64,000 nt of DNA. It comes from Actinoplanes campanulatus. Lineage in GTDB: Bacteria; Actinomycetota; Actinomycetes; Mycobacteriales; Micromonosporaceae. Where the stretch lies: the NCBI RefSeq assembly GCF_014647795.1, contig NZ_BMPW01000010.1, positions 186,001 to 250,000 on the forward strand, in the 5' to 3' direction. Every line of letters begins with the position of its first letter. The stretch's first letter is position 1. The position numbers were made by a program, and so were the translations under genes. Positions 15,978-25,318 of the stretch are shown here, piece by piece. Below the pieces are notes generated by a model. The model made no database searches and was not told the DNA's origin. It saw nothing but the letters and a program-made list of their open reading frames with translations.

Positions 15978-17740
15978 CGGCGCAGGCCCGCCTGCTCGGC
16001 GGCAGGTACCAGGTCGGCGAGCTGCTCGGCTACGGCGGCATGGCTGAGGTGCACCGTGGCCGTGACCTCCGGCTCGGGCGCGACGTCGCGATCAAGATGC
16101 TGCGTACCGACCTGGCTCGCGACGCCACGTTCCAGGAGCGGTTCCGCCGTGAGGCGCAGAACTCCGCGGCGCTGAACCACCCCGCCATCGTCGCTGTCTA
16201 CGACACCGGTGAAGAGGTGTCGGCCACCGGCGAGAAGCTCCCGTTCATCGTGATGGAGTTCGTCAACGGACGGACCCTCAAGGAGGTGCTCGCCCAGGAG
16301 CAGCGCCTCCAGCCACGCCGGGCCCTCGAGATCATCGCCGACATCGACGCCGCCCTGGAGTTCAGCCACCGGCACGGGATCATCCACCGGGACATCAAGC
16401 CCGGCAACGTGATGATCACGCAGAACGGCCAGGTCAAGGTGATGGACTTCGGCATCGCCCGGGCGCTGGCCAGCGGCGCCACCACGATGACGCAGACCAG
16501 CGCGGTCATCGGCACGGCGCAGTACCTTTCCCCGGAGCAGGCGCGCGGCGAGTCGGTCGACGCCCGGTCCGATGTGTACGCCGCCGGTTGCGTCCTCTTC
16601 GAGCTGGTCATCGGCCACCCGCCGTTCGTCGGTGACAGCCCGGTGAGCGTGGCCTACCAGCACGTCCGGGAGGACCCGCGGACGCCCAGCTCGATCAACC
16701 GCGACATCCCGCCGGACATCGACGCGATCGTGCTGAAAGCGCTGGCCAAGAACCCGCTCAACCGTTACCAGAGCGCCCAGGAGATGCGCGCCGACGCGTT
16801 GCGTGCCGTCTCCGGCCGCCCGGTGATGGCCACCCCGGTGATGAGCCAGGCCGAGACCGTGGCGATGACCGGCGGCCCGCGCCAGCAGTGGCAGCCGCAG
16901 GCCGCCACCACCATGCAGCGGCCGGTCTCGCCGGGGATGGGCGCGCCCCAGAAGCCGGAGAGCCGGTCGTCGTGGGTGATGGCCGCGGTGGCCGGCGTGG
17001 CCGTACTGGTCGTGGTGGTTCTCGGTGTGGCCCTGGCGATGGATCGCGACAAGACGCCCACCAACAACGAGCCGCAAGCGGTCCCCATGCCGACGCTGGT
17101 GGGGCTCACCGTGGACCAGGCGAACGCGGAGCTGGCCCGGGTGAAGTTGACCAACATTGCCCCGCAGAAGCCGACGACCGGTGAGGACTGTGACGGCAAG
17201 ATCGCCAAGCAGTTCCCGGACGCCGGTACCACCACGGAGCTCACCCAGCAGGTGACCTACCAGGTGTGCAGCAAGCCGGACGAGGTGCCCGTGCCGGAGG
17301 GCCTGGTGGGTGGCACCAGCGCCTCGGCCAAGAAGACCCTGGAGGGCCTCGGTCTCGAGGTGGACTTCCGCAGTATCGACAGCGTGGCCGAGAAGGGCCA
17401 GGTTCTCGAGGTCGAGAGCGAGGGCGAGAAGGTCGCGCCCGGCACCACGATCACGGTCAAGGTGTCCAACAACAACCTGGTGGTCGTGCCGGAGGTGCTG
17501 AACCGCTCCCAGGAGGCCGCCGAGGCCCTGCTGGAGGCGAACTTCCTGACCTTCGACGTGGTCTTCGTCCAGGCCGACGGCGAGCCGGGCACTGTGATCA
17601 GCCAGGACCCGAAGCCCGGCAAGAAGGTGAAGAAGAATACGCAGGTCAAGCTTCAGGTGATCGCCGAGGCAGAGCCGAACCCCAGCGGTTCCCCGTCGCC
17701 CGATACGACCGGCACGGGCGCGGGCGTGGAATTCGACTGA
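15974..17740 (+). CDS. pknB: PknB: Ser/Thr kinase with three PASTA domains
   Basis: The 588-residue protein has a kinase domain (residues 1-275) with GYGGMAEVHRGRD, VAIKML, HRDIKPGN and VMDFGIARA. Its activation loop TTMTQTSAVIGTAQYLSPEQ holds the paired Thr autophosphorylation sites known from PknB. A transmembrane helix lies at about 331-356. Three extracellular PASTA domains follow (about 370-435, 437-500, 501-563), one fewer than the four of M. tuberculosis PknB. An acidic Ser/Pro tail closes the protein. PASTA domains sense lipid II and muropeptides. Last gene of the operon; a strong terminator follows 12 bp after the stop. Confidence 0.96.
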   Translation: MTAQARLLGGRYQVGELLGYGGMAEVHRGRDLRLGRDVAIKMLRTDLARDATFQERFRREAQNSAALNHPAIVAVYDTGEEVSATGEKLPFIVMEFVNGRTLKEVLAQEQRLQPRRALEIIADIDAALEFSHRHGIIHRDIKPGNVMITQNGQVKVMDFGIARALASGATTMTQTSAVIGTAQYLSPEQARGESVDARSDVYAAGCVLFELVIGHPPFVGDSPVSVAYQHVREDPRTPSSINRDIPPDIDAIVLKALAKNPLNRYQSAQEMRADALRAVSGRPVMATPVMSQAETVAMTGGPRQQWQPQAATTMQRPVSPGMGAPQKPESRSSWVMAAVAGVAVLVVVVLGVALAMDRDKTPTNNEPQAVPMPTLVGLTVDQANAELARVKLTNIAPQKPTTGEDCDGKIAKQFPDAGTTTELTQQVTYQVCSKPDEVPVPEGLVGGTSASAKKTLEGLGLEVDFRSIDSVAEKGQVLEVESEGEKVAPGTTITVKVSNNNLVVVPEVLNRSQEAAEALLEANFLTFDVVFVQADGEPGTVISQDPKPGKKVKKNTQVKLQVIAEAEPNPSGSPSPDTTGTGAGVEFD

Positions 17741-17752
17741 GACGTACGACCA

Positions 17753-17784
17753 CGAAAGGCCGGGGGAATCCCCCGGCCTTTTCG
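17753..17784. terminator. Terminator of the fhaA-pknB operon and of trpG
   Basis: A perfect inverted repeat (AAAGGCCGGGGG / CCCCCGGCCTTTT) with a 3-4 nt loop and T-run sits between convergent pknB and trpG. Its symmetry lets it act in both directions. Confidence 0.93.
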
Positions 17785-17794
17785 TATTCCCAGG

Positions 17795-18445
17795 TCAGGC
17801 GGTGGCGAAGGCGGCGCGGCGGCGGGTCTCCACCTCGGCGGCCAGCGCCGGGGCCTTCTCCAGGGCGGACGGCAGGCCGCACGCGGCCAGCCAGTTCGCC
17901 AGCATGGTGTGACCGCCTTCGGTCAGCACCGACTCCGGGTGGAACTGCACGCCCTCGATCGGCAGCTCGCGGTGCCGCATCGCCATCACCACGCCGGACT
18001 CGGTCGTGCCGGTCACCTCGATCTCCGCGGGCAGGGTCTCCGGCACGACGGCGAGCGAGTGGTAGCGGGTCGCGGTGAACGGGTCGGGCAGCCCGGCGAG
18101 CACACCCACGCCGCTGTGGCGCACGTCGGACGTCTTGCCGTGCAGCAGTTCGGGGGCGCGGGCCACGGTCGCCCCGAACGCGGCGCCGATCGCCTGATGG
18201 CCCAGGCAGACACCGAACATCGGGATCTTCCCGGCGTACTCCCGGATGACGTCCATCATGATCCCGGCGCGGGTCGGCTCGCCGGGGCCGGGCGACAGCA
18301 GGATGCCGGCCGCGCCGAAGCCGCCCACCTCGGCCACCGAGATCTCGTCGTTGCGCCGCACCTCGCAGTCGGCGCCGAGCTGGCCAAGGTACTGCACCAG
18401 GTTGAAAACGAACGAGTCGTAGTTGTCGATCACCAGAATGCGCAC
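17795..18445 (-). CDS. trpG: Glutamine amidotransferase of anthranilate/aminodeoxychorismate synthase (TrpG/PabA)
   Basis: The start is GTG 18445 (VRILVIDNYDSFVFNLVQYL); the frame continues upstream but overlaps the preceding gene. The 216-residue class I amidotransferase has LLSPGPGEP, the nucleophile in FGVCLGHQAIGAAFG and the His-Glu of VQFHPESVLTEGG. It supplies ammonia from glutamine to a chorismate-using TrpE or PabB subunit, neither of which is in the window, so folate or tryptophan use cannot be separated. It is conserved beside pknB in actinobacteria. It starts 4 bp after the stop of the small membrane protein gene, in one operon with sortase E. Confidence 0.92.
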   Translation of the reverse strand: MRILVIDNYDSFVFNLVQYLGQLGADCEVRRNDEISVAEVGGFGAAGILLSPGPGEPTRAGIMMDVIREYAGKIPMFGVCLGHQAIGAAFGATVARAPELLHGKTSDVRHSGVGVLAGLPDPFTATRYHSLAVVPETLPAEIEVTGTTESGVVMAMRHRELPIEGVQFHPESVLTEGGHTMLANWLAACGLPSALEKAPALAAEVETRRRAAFATA

Positions 18446-18449
18446 GTCA

Positions 18450-18707
18450 TCACCTGCTGGGGCTGGGCTGCGGTTGATTGGAGGTCGTGCTGTAGGGAAG
18501 CTCGTCGTCACCCGGGACGACGGTCGTGCCACCGGCGTCCTCCCCGGTGCCGGCCTCCACCTGGACGTCGTCGAACGGCAGCAGCGGGGTGGCCCACGGG
18601 AACACCACGTACCAGAGCAGCAGCCCGACCACCGAGACCAGTGCCAGTGACATGGTCAGCTTGCTCCAGCCGCCGCCCGGCAGCTTGCGCCAGATCCATG
18701 CGTACAT
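18450..18707 (-). CDS. Small single-pass membrane protein between sortase E and trpG
   Basis: The 85-residue protein has a basic N-terminus (MYAWIWRKLPGGGWSKL), one transmembrane helix (about 18-38; LALVSVVGLLLWYVVFPWA) and an acidic Ser/Thr-rich outer tail. The arrangement is conserved in this neighbourhood in actinomycetes, but no function is known to me. It lies 3 bp downstream of the sortase gene and 4 bp upstream of trpG, so it is surely co-transcribed. Confidence 0.75.
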   Translation of the reverse strand: MYAWIWRKLPGGGWSKLTMSLALVSVVGLLLWYVVFPWATPLLPFDDVQVEAGTGEDAGGTTVVPGDDELPYSTTSNQPQPSPSR

Positions 18708-18710
18708 CCG

Positions 18711-20207
18711 TTATGCCTTCATCTCGGCCGGCATGCCGGCGTCGGGCAGGGCCTGATCCCGGGGGACGGTCTGGACCAGTTCGGCGTGGACGACCAGGCG
18801 CTGGTAGTTGTTGAACTTCGGGTTGCAGGTGGTCAGCGTGAGCAGCGCCTTGGTGGGTTTCGCCTTGGGCCTGCCGGGGACCGCGGCGACCACCTCGACC
18901 TGGTTCGGCTTCACGATCTCCTGGTCGTAGACGCGGTAGACGAACCAGCTCTCCCGGGTCTCGACGCCGATCACGTCGCCGGGCTGGAGTTCGTCGAGGC
19001 GCCAGAAGATCTTCTTGATCCGGTGGCCGGCGACCGAGAAGTTGCCGACCTTCCCGGGTTTCGCGGTCTCCGGGTAGTGGCCCGGCGCGTACCGGATGTC
19101 GTCGGGCTGCACGCCGTCGACGACCACCCACTTCTTGTCGAACTTCGGGATGTAGAGGCGGCCGACCAGGTTGGCGCCGGGCGCCTTGGGGCCCTTGACC
19201 GCCGTGCTCGCGGTCGGCGCCACGGTCGGGTCGGCCCAGGCCTGGTCCAGTTCCTCGCCGAGGTTGTCCTGCTCGGCCTGCACCGCCGCGGAGTTTCCGA
19301 AGACCTGATAGCCGGCGAAGAGCAGCACCACCAGACCGAAAGTGATCATGATTTCGCCGGAGGTGCGGACGGCGGTCCGGATCCGGGTGCCGATGGTGGG
19401 GCGGGTCAGCTCCGAATAGACGCTCTTGTAGCCCTCGCCGGTCTGCTCCGGCCGCAGCTGGACCACCCGCTCGCCCCGCTTCGCCTTGGCGGGCTCCGCG
19501 GTGTCCGGGTCCGGTGCGCCGGCGCCGGTCGGGCCGCCACCGGAGCCTGCTCCGGCAGTGGTGGTCACCGGTGCGGCTCCGAGCGCGGCGTCCGGCCCGG
19601 CCGCCTCCCGGGCGGCATCCGCCGCGCTCTTCGCGGGTTTCTCCGGGATCGTCGGGAGAATGCCGGTCGGAGCGTCCACCGTACGGATGACCGTGGTGAC
19701 GCTCGGGTCCCGTGTCGGGCCGGCCGTCCAGGGCTGCGCCGGTGTGCCCGCCGTGGGCAGCCAGGCGGTGGTCCCGCTGGGGGAGCCGGGCACCTCCGGC
19801 GGGGGCCAGGCCGGCTCGGTGCGCGACCAGCGGTCACTGGGCTGCCGCCCGGCGGTGGGCGCCCCGGCGGTGACCGCCGCCGGGTCCGCGGGCGGGCTCA
19901 GCGGCTCGCTGGGCGGTGGGACCGCCGGAGTGGGGGTCCGGTTGGGGATCGGCACTGTCGGGCCGCCCAGATCGTTTGCGGGGGCCTTCGCGGGGAAAGT
20001 GATCCCGCTGGTCCGCGACGCGGTGGGCTCGGGACGCGGGTCGACGTTGCCGCCCGGCCCGATCGGCGGCGCGAGTGGCCCGCCGGGCACCCCGTCGGGC
20101 GCCGCATCGGTGATCCGGGGGATGTAGGCGGTCTGCGCGTCGCTGTCCGGTGCGCGATGGCGGCCCGACCCGGACGGGCGTGCCGGGTACTCCGGGGGAA
20201 CCATCAC
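18711..20207 (-). CDS. Class E sortase with long disordered cytoplasmic N-terminus
   Basis: Residues 1-275 are Pro/Ala/Gly-rich with no fold apparent. A transmembrane helix follows at about 280-302 ([19 protein letters not shown]), then a sortase domain. The catalytic triad is His near 393 ([10 protein letters not shown]), Cys near 460 (LTTCNP) and Arg near 470 (YQRLVV). Class E sortases of high-GC Gram-positives join LAxTG-tailed proteins to the wall; no substrate with such a tail is in the window. The start codon (GTG 20207, or ATG 20204) overlaps the stop of the DUF881 gene. Typical class E enzymes are 200-260 residues, so the 275-residue extension is notable. Confidence 0.9.
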   Translation of the reverse strand: MMVPPEYPARPSGSGRHRAPDSDAQTAYIPRITDAAPDGVPGGPLAPPIGPGGNVDPRPEPTASRTSGITFPAKAPANDLGGPTVPIPNRTPTPAVPPPSEPLSPPADPAAVTAGAPTAGRQPSDRWSRTEPAWPPPEVPGSPSGTTAWLPTAGTPAQPWTAGPTRDPSVTTVIRTVDAPTGILPTIPEKPAKSAADAAREAAGPDAALGAAPVTTTAGAGSGGGPTGAGAPDPDTAEPAKAKRGERVVQLRPEQTGEGYKSVYSELTRPTIGTRIRTAVRTSGEIMITFGLVVLLFAGYQVFGNSAAVQAEQDNLGEELDQAWADPTVAPTASTAVKGPKAPGANLVGRLYIPKFDKKWVVVDGVQPDDIRYAPGHYPETAKPGKVGNFSVAGHRIKKIFWRLDELQPGDVIGVETRESWFVYRVYDQEIVKPNQVEVVAAVPGRPKAKPTKALLTLTTCNPKFNNYQRLVVHAELVQTVPRDQALPDAGMPAEMKA

Positions 20208-21025
20208 CGGGCAGCCTGCGCCGATCGGAGATCGGTCGAACCGTCGTACGCCTGCAAAGTCACGTTCTTCTCCACCTTTTCCTGGTAACCGAGCCCGAAG
20301 TCGGCGACGGCCTCCCGGAACTGCCTGACTCCCTCTGACGACTCCAACGCGCGACTCAGCGCTGTGGGTTCGCCGATCGCTGTGATCTTGAAGGGTGGTG
20401 AGAAGACCTGGCCGTGAAGGAGCAGCGTGTTGCCGACACAGCGTACCGCGCTCGTGGAGATCACCCGGACATCCATGATCGTCATGGCCTCGGCCCCACC
20501 AGCCCAGAGAGCGTTCACGACGGCCTGGACATCGCCCTGGTGGACGACCAGAGCGTCGTTGTCCGGAGCGTTGTCGCCGAAGTCGGAATCACGCCGGGGG
20601 GAGTCGTCGAGGGTGATGCTCAGACCCGGGCCGCGCATCTTCGAGAAGCCGGCCGACTGACGTAGGGCGCCGGCCTGATCGAGGGCCGGGCGGCCCAGTT
20701 CGGCCAGCCGGGCGGTCTCGGCGTCCACCGACTTCCGCAGCTCGGCCGCGCGTTTCTCGCCGGCCGCCAGACGGTCCCGCTTCTCGGCGATCAGTTGGGT
20801 GAGCTTCGGGCGGCGGTCGTCGCGCAGTGCCGTACCGTCGGCGGTGTTCGCTGAGGTGGTGAAGAGCAGACCCGCCGCCAGCGCGATCAGCGGAACCCCC
20901 ACCGACCAGAGGGAACGGTGCTGGTCGCGCCGTGGCCGGAGGCCGCGGGCGACGCGCCGGAGAACGAGTTTCCAGGAGGCCCCGGCAGCGCCGTCGTCCA
21001 CGTCGCCTCCCACTCGAAAACCCAC
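20204..21025 (-). CDS. DUF881 family membrane-anchored protein
   Basis: The 273-residue protein (GTG 21025) has a basic N-terminus, a signal-anchor at about 41-62 ([20 protein letters not shown]) and a coiled coil at about 75-110 ([20 protein letters not shown]). The DUF881 core includes [33 protein letters not shown] and [20 protein letters not shown]881 proteins resemble the division/sporulation proteins of the YlxW/YlxX kind and cluster with division genes. It diverges from crgA, a divisome gene, 174 bp away, and couples to sortase E by a 4-bp overlap. Confidence 0.88.
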   Translation of the reverse strand: MGFRVGGDVDDGAAGASWKLVLRRVARGLRPRRDQHRSLWSVGVPLIALAAGLLFTTSANTADGTALRDDRRPKLTQLIAEKRDRLAAGEKRAAELRKSVDAETARLAELGRPALDQAGALRQSAGFSKMRGPGLSITLDDSPRRDSDFGDNAPDNDALVVHQGDVQAVVNALWAGGAEAMTIMDVRVISTSAVRCVGNTLLLHGQVFSPPFKITAIGEPTALSRALESSEGVRQFREAVADFGLGYQEKVEKNVTLQAYDGSTDLRSAQAAR

Positions 21026-21199
21026 CCCGCCCCCTCAAAGAACAGACGCCGAGGTATTTTCCTGCCCCGGCGGGTGCCTCTCTGCACAACGCCTTGACTA
21101 CGCTAGCTGTCGAACAGTATTCGCCACGGGCAGCATTCGGGACTCCCGGAGCCGCTCAGCGGTGGGTTGTTCACCACTTGTTGCCCTCAGGAGAGCACC

Positions 21200-21463
21200 G
21201 TGCCCAAGTCACAGGTTCGCAAGAAGAAGGTCTACACCCCGCCGTCGGACATCAGCCCGGCCGTCAAGGGTGCGTCCAACAAGCCGAGTCCGGTGTGGGT
21301 TCCGGCCACCGCGGTCGCCCTGATCGTCATCGGCATCGCGTGGCTCGTCGTCTACTACCTGTCCTCCCAGCAGTGGCCGGTGGAGAGCTGGCAGTACTGG
21401 AACCTCGCGGTGGGCTTCGGCTGCATGGTGGCCTCACTGGGCCTGCTCTCGCGCTGGCGCTGA
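21200..21463 (+). CDS. crgA: CrgA: divisome membrane protein
   Basis: The start is GTG 21200 (VPKSQVRKKKVYTPP) with CAGGAGAG 6 bp upstream. The 87-residue protein has the basic CrgA leader and two transmembrane helices (about 36-56 WVPATAVALIVIGIAWLVVY; 66-84 WNLAVGFGCMVASLGLLS). CrgA coordinates growth and septation and recruits PBPs and FtsQ/FtsI to the Z ring in actinobacteria. It is conserved next to the pknB cluster. Confidence 0.95.
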   Translation: MPKSQVRKKKVYTPPSDISPAVKGASNKPSPVWVPATAVALIVIGIAWLVVYYLSSQQWPVESWQYWNLAVGFGCMVASLGLLSRWR

Positions 21464-21509
21464 ATCTCACACCCCGCCATAGCGCGGTCACGTGAAAAAC
21501 TGCAGAAGT

Positions 21510-21542
21510 AAGCGCACCCCCGCTTGTCGTGGGGTGCGCTTT
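21510..21542 (+). terminator. Terminator after crgA
   Basis: Stem AAGCGCACCCC / GGGGTGCGCTTT with a 10-nt loop lies 47 bp after the crgA stop and ends in TTT. Confidence 0.85.
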
Positions 21543-21587
21543 CGGCGTGGGGGTGCCTCGCCTTGACCTGCGGCGCGCGCCCGTCTA

Positions 21588-21601
21588 TTACTCGTGGGTA
21601 A
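21588..21601. promoter_or_regulatory. TTAC-N6-GTAA palindrome upstream of etfD
   Basis: TTACTCGTGGGTAA lies 37 bp upstream of the etfD start, flanked by TA and CATA. It matches, in sequence and symmetry, sites upstream of the acyl-CoA dehydrogenase gene (31294, 31318) and hemolysin III gene (37267). Length and symmetry fit a TetR-type dimer. The regulator is not in the window. Confidence 0.55.
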
Positions 21602-21637
21602 CATAGGCTGGCGCACCGCCGACCGAGGAGGCACCAG

Positions 21638-23785
21638 ATGGGCATCGCGCAGATAATCGCCACCGTCTTAGCAGGGGCAATCACGGTGGTGGCCGTCTAT
21701 CTGGCGGTTCGTGCCGTCCTGACCATCACCGCGGTGATCCGGCAGGGCCAGCCCGATCCGGCCCGATTCGCCGAGCCGAAGGTCCGGACGAAGACCATGC
21801 TGGTGGAGACCGTCGGTCACACCAGGATGCTGAAGTGGTCCGCCATCGGCGCGGCCCACTGGTTCGTGATGGTCTCGTTCGTCATCCTGTCGTCGCTGGT
21901 CCTCGAGGCCTACTTCGAGGTCGTCGACCCGGACCTGGGCCTGCCGATCATCGGGCACTGGGTCGTCTTCGGCCTGGTCACCGAGTGGATCGGCATTCTC
22001 GGCACGGTCGGCATCCTCTACCTGGTGTTCGTCCGCCAGCGCCAGAAGCCGGGCGCCGTGAAGCGAAGCCGGTTCCTGGGCTCGACCATGTGGCAGGCGT
22101 ACTTCGTCGAGGCCGTCATCGTCGGCGTGCTGATCTTCGGCTTCCTGATCCGGGGCTTCAAGGTCGCCACCGAGCACTTCGAGTACCCGCTGTGGGCCAC
22201 TCCGCTGAGCCACGCCATCGGCTCGGTGCTCCCGGCCTGGGAGGACGGCGCCACCTGGGCCGCGCTCGTCAAGATCCTCATCTCGATGACCTGGCTGATC
22301 ACCATCTCGCTGAACCCGACGATGGGTGTCGCCTGGCACCGCTTCCTGGCGTTCTTCAACATCTACTTCAAGCGCAGCCCGGAGAAGCCGGCCGGTTCCG
22401 GCCTGGGCGCCCTGAAGCCGATGATGAGCGAGGGCAAGCCGCTCGACTTCGAGGAGGCCGACCCGGAGAAGGACCTCTTCGGCGTCAGCCAGGTCGAGCA
22501 GTTCACCTGGAAGGGCCTGCTGGACTTCTCCACCTGCACCGAGTGCGGCCGCTGCCAGTCGCAGTGCCCGGCGTGGAACACGGCCAAGCCGCTGTCGCCG
22601 AAGCTGCTCGTGCTCTCGCTGCGTGACCACGCCTACGCCAAGGCGCCCTACCTGCTCGCCGGCGGTGGCAAGGACCTGATGGGCGAGGAGAAGGCCACCG
22701 AGGCGCAGCTCGCGCACATGGACGTCCTCGCGCTCGCCGAGGGCAACCGCCCGCTGATCGGCACCGCCGAGGAGCAGGGCGTCATCGACCCGGACGTGCT
22801 CTGGTCCTGCACCACCTGCGGCGCCTGCGTCGAGCAGTGCCCGGTCGACATCGAGCACATCGACCACATCGTCGACATGCGCCGCTACCAGGTGCTGATC
22901 GAGTCGAGCTTCCCCTCCGAGGCCGGCGTCATGCTGCGCAACCTGGAGAACAAGGGCAACCCGTGGGGCGCCCCGCAGAACACCCGCGAGGACTGGACCA
23001 AGGGCCTCGACTTCGAGGTGCCGCGGGTCGGCGAGGTCGAGGACTTCGACTACCTGTTCTGGGTCGGCTGCGCCGGCGCCTTCGAGGACCGGGCCAAGAA
23101 GACCACCCGCGCGGTGGCCACGCTGCTCAACGAGGCCGGCGTCAAGTACGCCATCCTCGGCGAGGGCGAGACCTGCACCGGCGACCCGGCCCGCCGGATC
23201 GGCAACGAGTTCATCTTCCAGATGCTCGCCCAGCAGAACGTCGAGGTGCTGAACGAGGCGCTCGGCGAGAACACCACCAAGAAGATCGTCGCGACCTGCC
23301 CGCACTGCTTCAACACCCTCGGCAACGAGTACGAGCAGCTCGGTCTCAAGGTCGAGGTGGTCCACCACACCCAGCTCCTGGCGCACCTGGTCAAGGAGGG
23401 CAAGCTCACCCCGGTTCAGCCGATCGAGGGCGACGTCACCTACCACGACCCCTGCTACCTGGGCCGGCACAACCGGGTCTTCGACGCCCCGCGTGAGGTG
23501 CTCGGCGAGACGGCCAACCTGGTCGAGATGCCGCGTAACCAGGAACGCTCCTTCTGCTGCGGCGCCGGCGGCGCCCGAATGTGGATGGAGGAGCGGATCG
23601 GCAAGCGGATCAACGTCGAGCGCACCGAGGAGGCCCTGGCCACCGGCGCGAAGACGATCGCCGTGGGCTGCCCGTTCTGCTACACGATGATCGGCGACGG
23701 GGTCACCGGCAAGGGCAAGCAGGAAGAGGTCGAGGTGGTCGACGTGGCCACCGTCCTGCTCCGCTCGCTCAAGAAGGACGCCTGA
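21638..23785 (+). CDS. etfD: EtfD-type membrane Fe-S oxidoreductase (ETF:quinone reductase candidate)
   Basis: The 715-residue protein begins with about five or six membrane helices (residues 1-245; histidines in helices may ligate haem). Two 4Fe-4S clusters follow (C300-TECGRCQSQCP and C391-TTCGACVEQCP), then two CCG-type heterodisulfide-reductase domains (CPHCFNTLGN; ERSFCCGAGGARMW). The architecture matches M. tuberculosis Rv0338c, named EtfD, which passes electrons from the ETF used by acyl-CoA dehydrogenases to the quinone pool. The ATG at 21638 follows CGAGGAGGC. A TTAC-N6-GTAA palindrome shared with the fadE gene lies upstream, supporting a fatty-acid oxidation role. The EtfD assignment is by homology of layout; other heterodisulfide-type enzymes share the domains. 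Confidence 0.85.
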   Translation: MGIAQIIATVLAGAITVVAVYLAVRAVLTITAVIRQGQPDPARFAEPKVRTKTMLVETVGHTRMLKWSAIGAAHWFVMVSFVILSSLVLEAYFEVVDPDLGLPIIGHWVVFGLVTEWIGILGTVGILYLVFVRQRQKPGAVKRSRFLGSTMWQAYFVEAVIVGVLIFGFLIRGFKVATEHFEYPLWATPLSHAIGSVLPAWEDGATWAALVKILISMTWLITISLNPTMGVAWHRFLAFFNIYFKRSPEKPAGSGLGALKPMMSEGKPLDFEEADPEKDLFGVSQVEQFTWKGLLDFSTCTECGRCQSQCPAWNTAKPLSPKLLVLSLRDHAYAKAPYLLAGGGKDLMGEEKATEAQLAHMDVLALAEGNRPLIGTAEEQGVIDPDVLWSCTTCGACVEQCPVDIEHIDHIVDMRRYQVLIESSFPSEAGVMLRNLENKGNPWGAPQNTREDWTKGLDFEVPRVGEVEDFDYLFWVGCAGAFEDRAKKTTRAVATLLNEAGVKYAILGEGETCTGDPARRIGNEFIFQMLAQQNVEVLNEALGENTTKKIVATCPHCFNTLGNEYEQLGLKVEVVHHTQLLAHLVKEGKLTPVQPIEGDVTYHDPCYLGRHNRVFDAPREVLGETANLVEMPRNQERSFCCGAGGARMWMEERIGKRINVERTEEALATGAKTIAVGCPFCYTMIGDGVTGKGKQEEVEVVDVATVLLRSLKKDA

Positions 23786-23914
23786 GAGATCTCCACTGAT
23801 GGCCGGTCGCCGTAGGCGGCCGGCCATCGGCCTGTCCCGGGCGGGATGTCACACCCGGCACGGTTAGTGCGGGACGTCCCGGTCCGGCACAATGAGTGCC
23901 GAGGTGAAGCGATC

Positions 23915-25249
23915 ATGGACGGCCTGCTCCTGACCGCGGTGCTCCCGCTGGTCGCGTTCGCGCTACTGACGGGTGGCAACGCGTTCTTCGTGGCAGCCGA
24001 GTTCGGGCTGGTGACCGTCGATCGTGCTGAGATCGACGCGCGTGCCCAGGCCGGGGACCGGCGCGCCGCCAAAGTCCGTACCGCCCTGCAGGAACTCTCC
24101 TTCCAGCTCTCCGGCGCGCAGCTGGGCATCACGGTGACCGCGCTGCTCACCGGCTACCTGGCCGAGCCGGCGCTCTCCGAGATCCTCACTCCCGTGGTGG
24201 AACCGTTGGCCGGCGCATCGACCGGGACCGTCACCCACGTGATCGCCCTGGTCGTGGCCACCCTGATCTCGATGCTCTTCGGCGAGCTGGTGCCGAAGAA
24301 CGCGGCGCTGGCCCGTCCGATGGGGATCGCGCTGCGCACCACCACCCCGCTGCGCGGCTTCTCGACCCTCTTCAAGTGGCTGATCGCCGCGCTCAACGGC
24401 ACCGCCAACTGGCTGGTCCGCCGGCTCGGCATCGAACCGCAGGAGGAGCTGGCCAGCGCCCGCTCGCCGGAGGAGCTCGGCCTGCTCGCCGCGATCAGCG
24501 CCTCGGCCGGCGCGCTGCCGGCCGAGACCGCCACCCTGATGCGCCGGACCATCCGGTTCGGCGAGAAACGGGCGGCCAAGGCGATGACGCCACGCGTCGA
24601 CGTGGTCGGCCTCAAGACCACCGCGAGCGCCGCGGATCTGATCACGGTGGCGCGGGAGACCGGCCATACCCGATTTCCGGTGTACGAGAACACGCTCGAC
24701 GTCGTGACCGGGGTGGTCGGTGTGAACGAGGCCCTCGGCGTGCCACCCGAGCGCCGGGCCGCCACTCGCGTCTCCACGCTGGCCAGGGAGCCGGTCTACG
24801 TACCGGAGAGTCTGAGTCTCGACAAGGTGCTGGAGGCGCTGCGGGCGGCGGGCGCCGATCTGGCCATCGTGGTCGACGAGTACGGCGGCACCGACGGCGT
24901 GGTCACCACCGAGGACCTGGTCGAGGAACTGGTCGGGGAGATCGCCGACGAGTACGACACCGACCTCGCCGAGACCGGCACACAGGAGCTGACCGCCCCG
25001 GGTGGGGAGAAGACGTTCCTGGTCGACGGCCTCCTGCGGGAGGACGAGGCACATGAGCAGACCGGCTTCCGGCTGCCCGAGGGCCCGTACGAGACGCTTG
25101 CCGGCTTCCTGCTCGCCCGTCTCGGCCACATCCCGGTCGCCGGGGAATCGCTGGAGGAAGACGGGTGGGAGTTCACCGTGATGCAGGTCGACCGGCACCG
25201 GATCGAGCAGGTCCGGGTGGTCGCGCCGGCGGAGAGCACCGATGAGTGA
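23915..25249 (+). CDS. CNNM transmembrane, CBS and CorC_HlyC domain protein
   Basis: The start is ATG 23915 with GAGGTGAAG upstream. The 444-residue protein has a DUF21/CNNM membrane domain (residues 1-190; GGNAFFVAAEFGLVTVDRAE, SGAQLGITVTALLTGYLAEP, LFGELVPKNAALARP). A tandem CBS pair follows (about 205-345; TPRVDVVGLK, TRFPVYE, LAIVVDEYGGTDGVVTTEDL), then a CorC_HlyC transporter-associated domain (about 360-435; TFLVDGLLREDEAHEQTGF). These proteins move Mg/Co or Na and sense nucleotides through CBS. It is followed 69 bp later by a paralogue, suggesting a heteromeric pair. Confidence 0.92.
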   Translation: MDGLLLTAVLPLVAFALLTGGNAFFVAAEFGLVTVDRAEIDARAQAGDRRAAKVRTALQELSFQLSGAQLGITVTALLTGYLAEPALSEILTPVVEPLAGASTGTVTHVIALVVATLISMLFGELVPKNAALARPMGIALRTTTPLRGFSTLFKWLIAALNGTANWLVRRLGIEPQEELASARSPEELGLLAAISASAGALPAETATLMRRTIRFGEKRAAKAMTPRVDVVGLKTTASAADLITVARETGHTRFPVYENTLDVVTGVVGVNEALGVPPERRAATRVSTLAREPVYVPESLSLDKVLEALRAAGADLAIVVDEYGGTDGVVTTEDLVEELVGEIADEYDTDLAETGTQELTAPGGEKTFLVDGLLREDEAHEQTGFRLPEGPYETLAGFLLARLGHIPVAGESLEEDGWEFTVMQVDRHRIEQVRVVAPAESTDE

Positions 25250-25318
25250 GCTTGCGAACGAATCAATAGGCGCAGTTTCCAAGTCATGCCGACGCTGGAG
25301 CGCAGCGGAGGCGGCGGC

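Noticed and set aside
21668-23827. 719-codon open frame antisense to etfD
   Set aside because: GC-rich codon bias keeps the opposite frame open; the plus-strand frame carries two 4Fe-4S motifs and CCG domains, the antisense frame has none.
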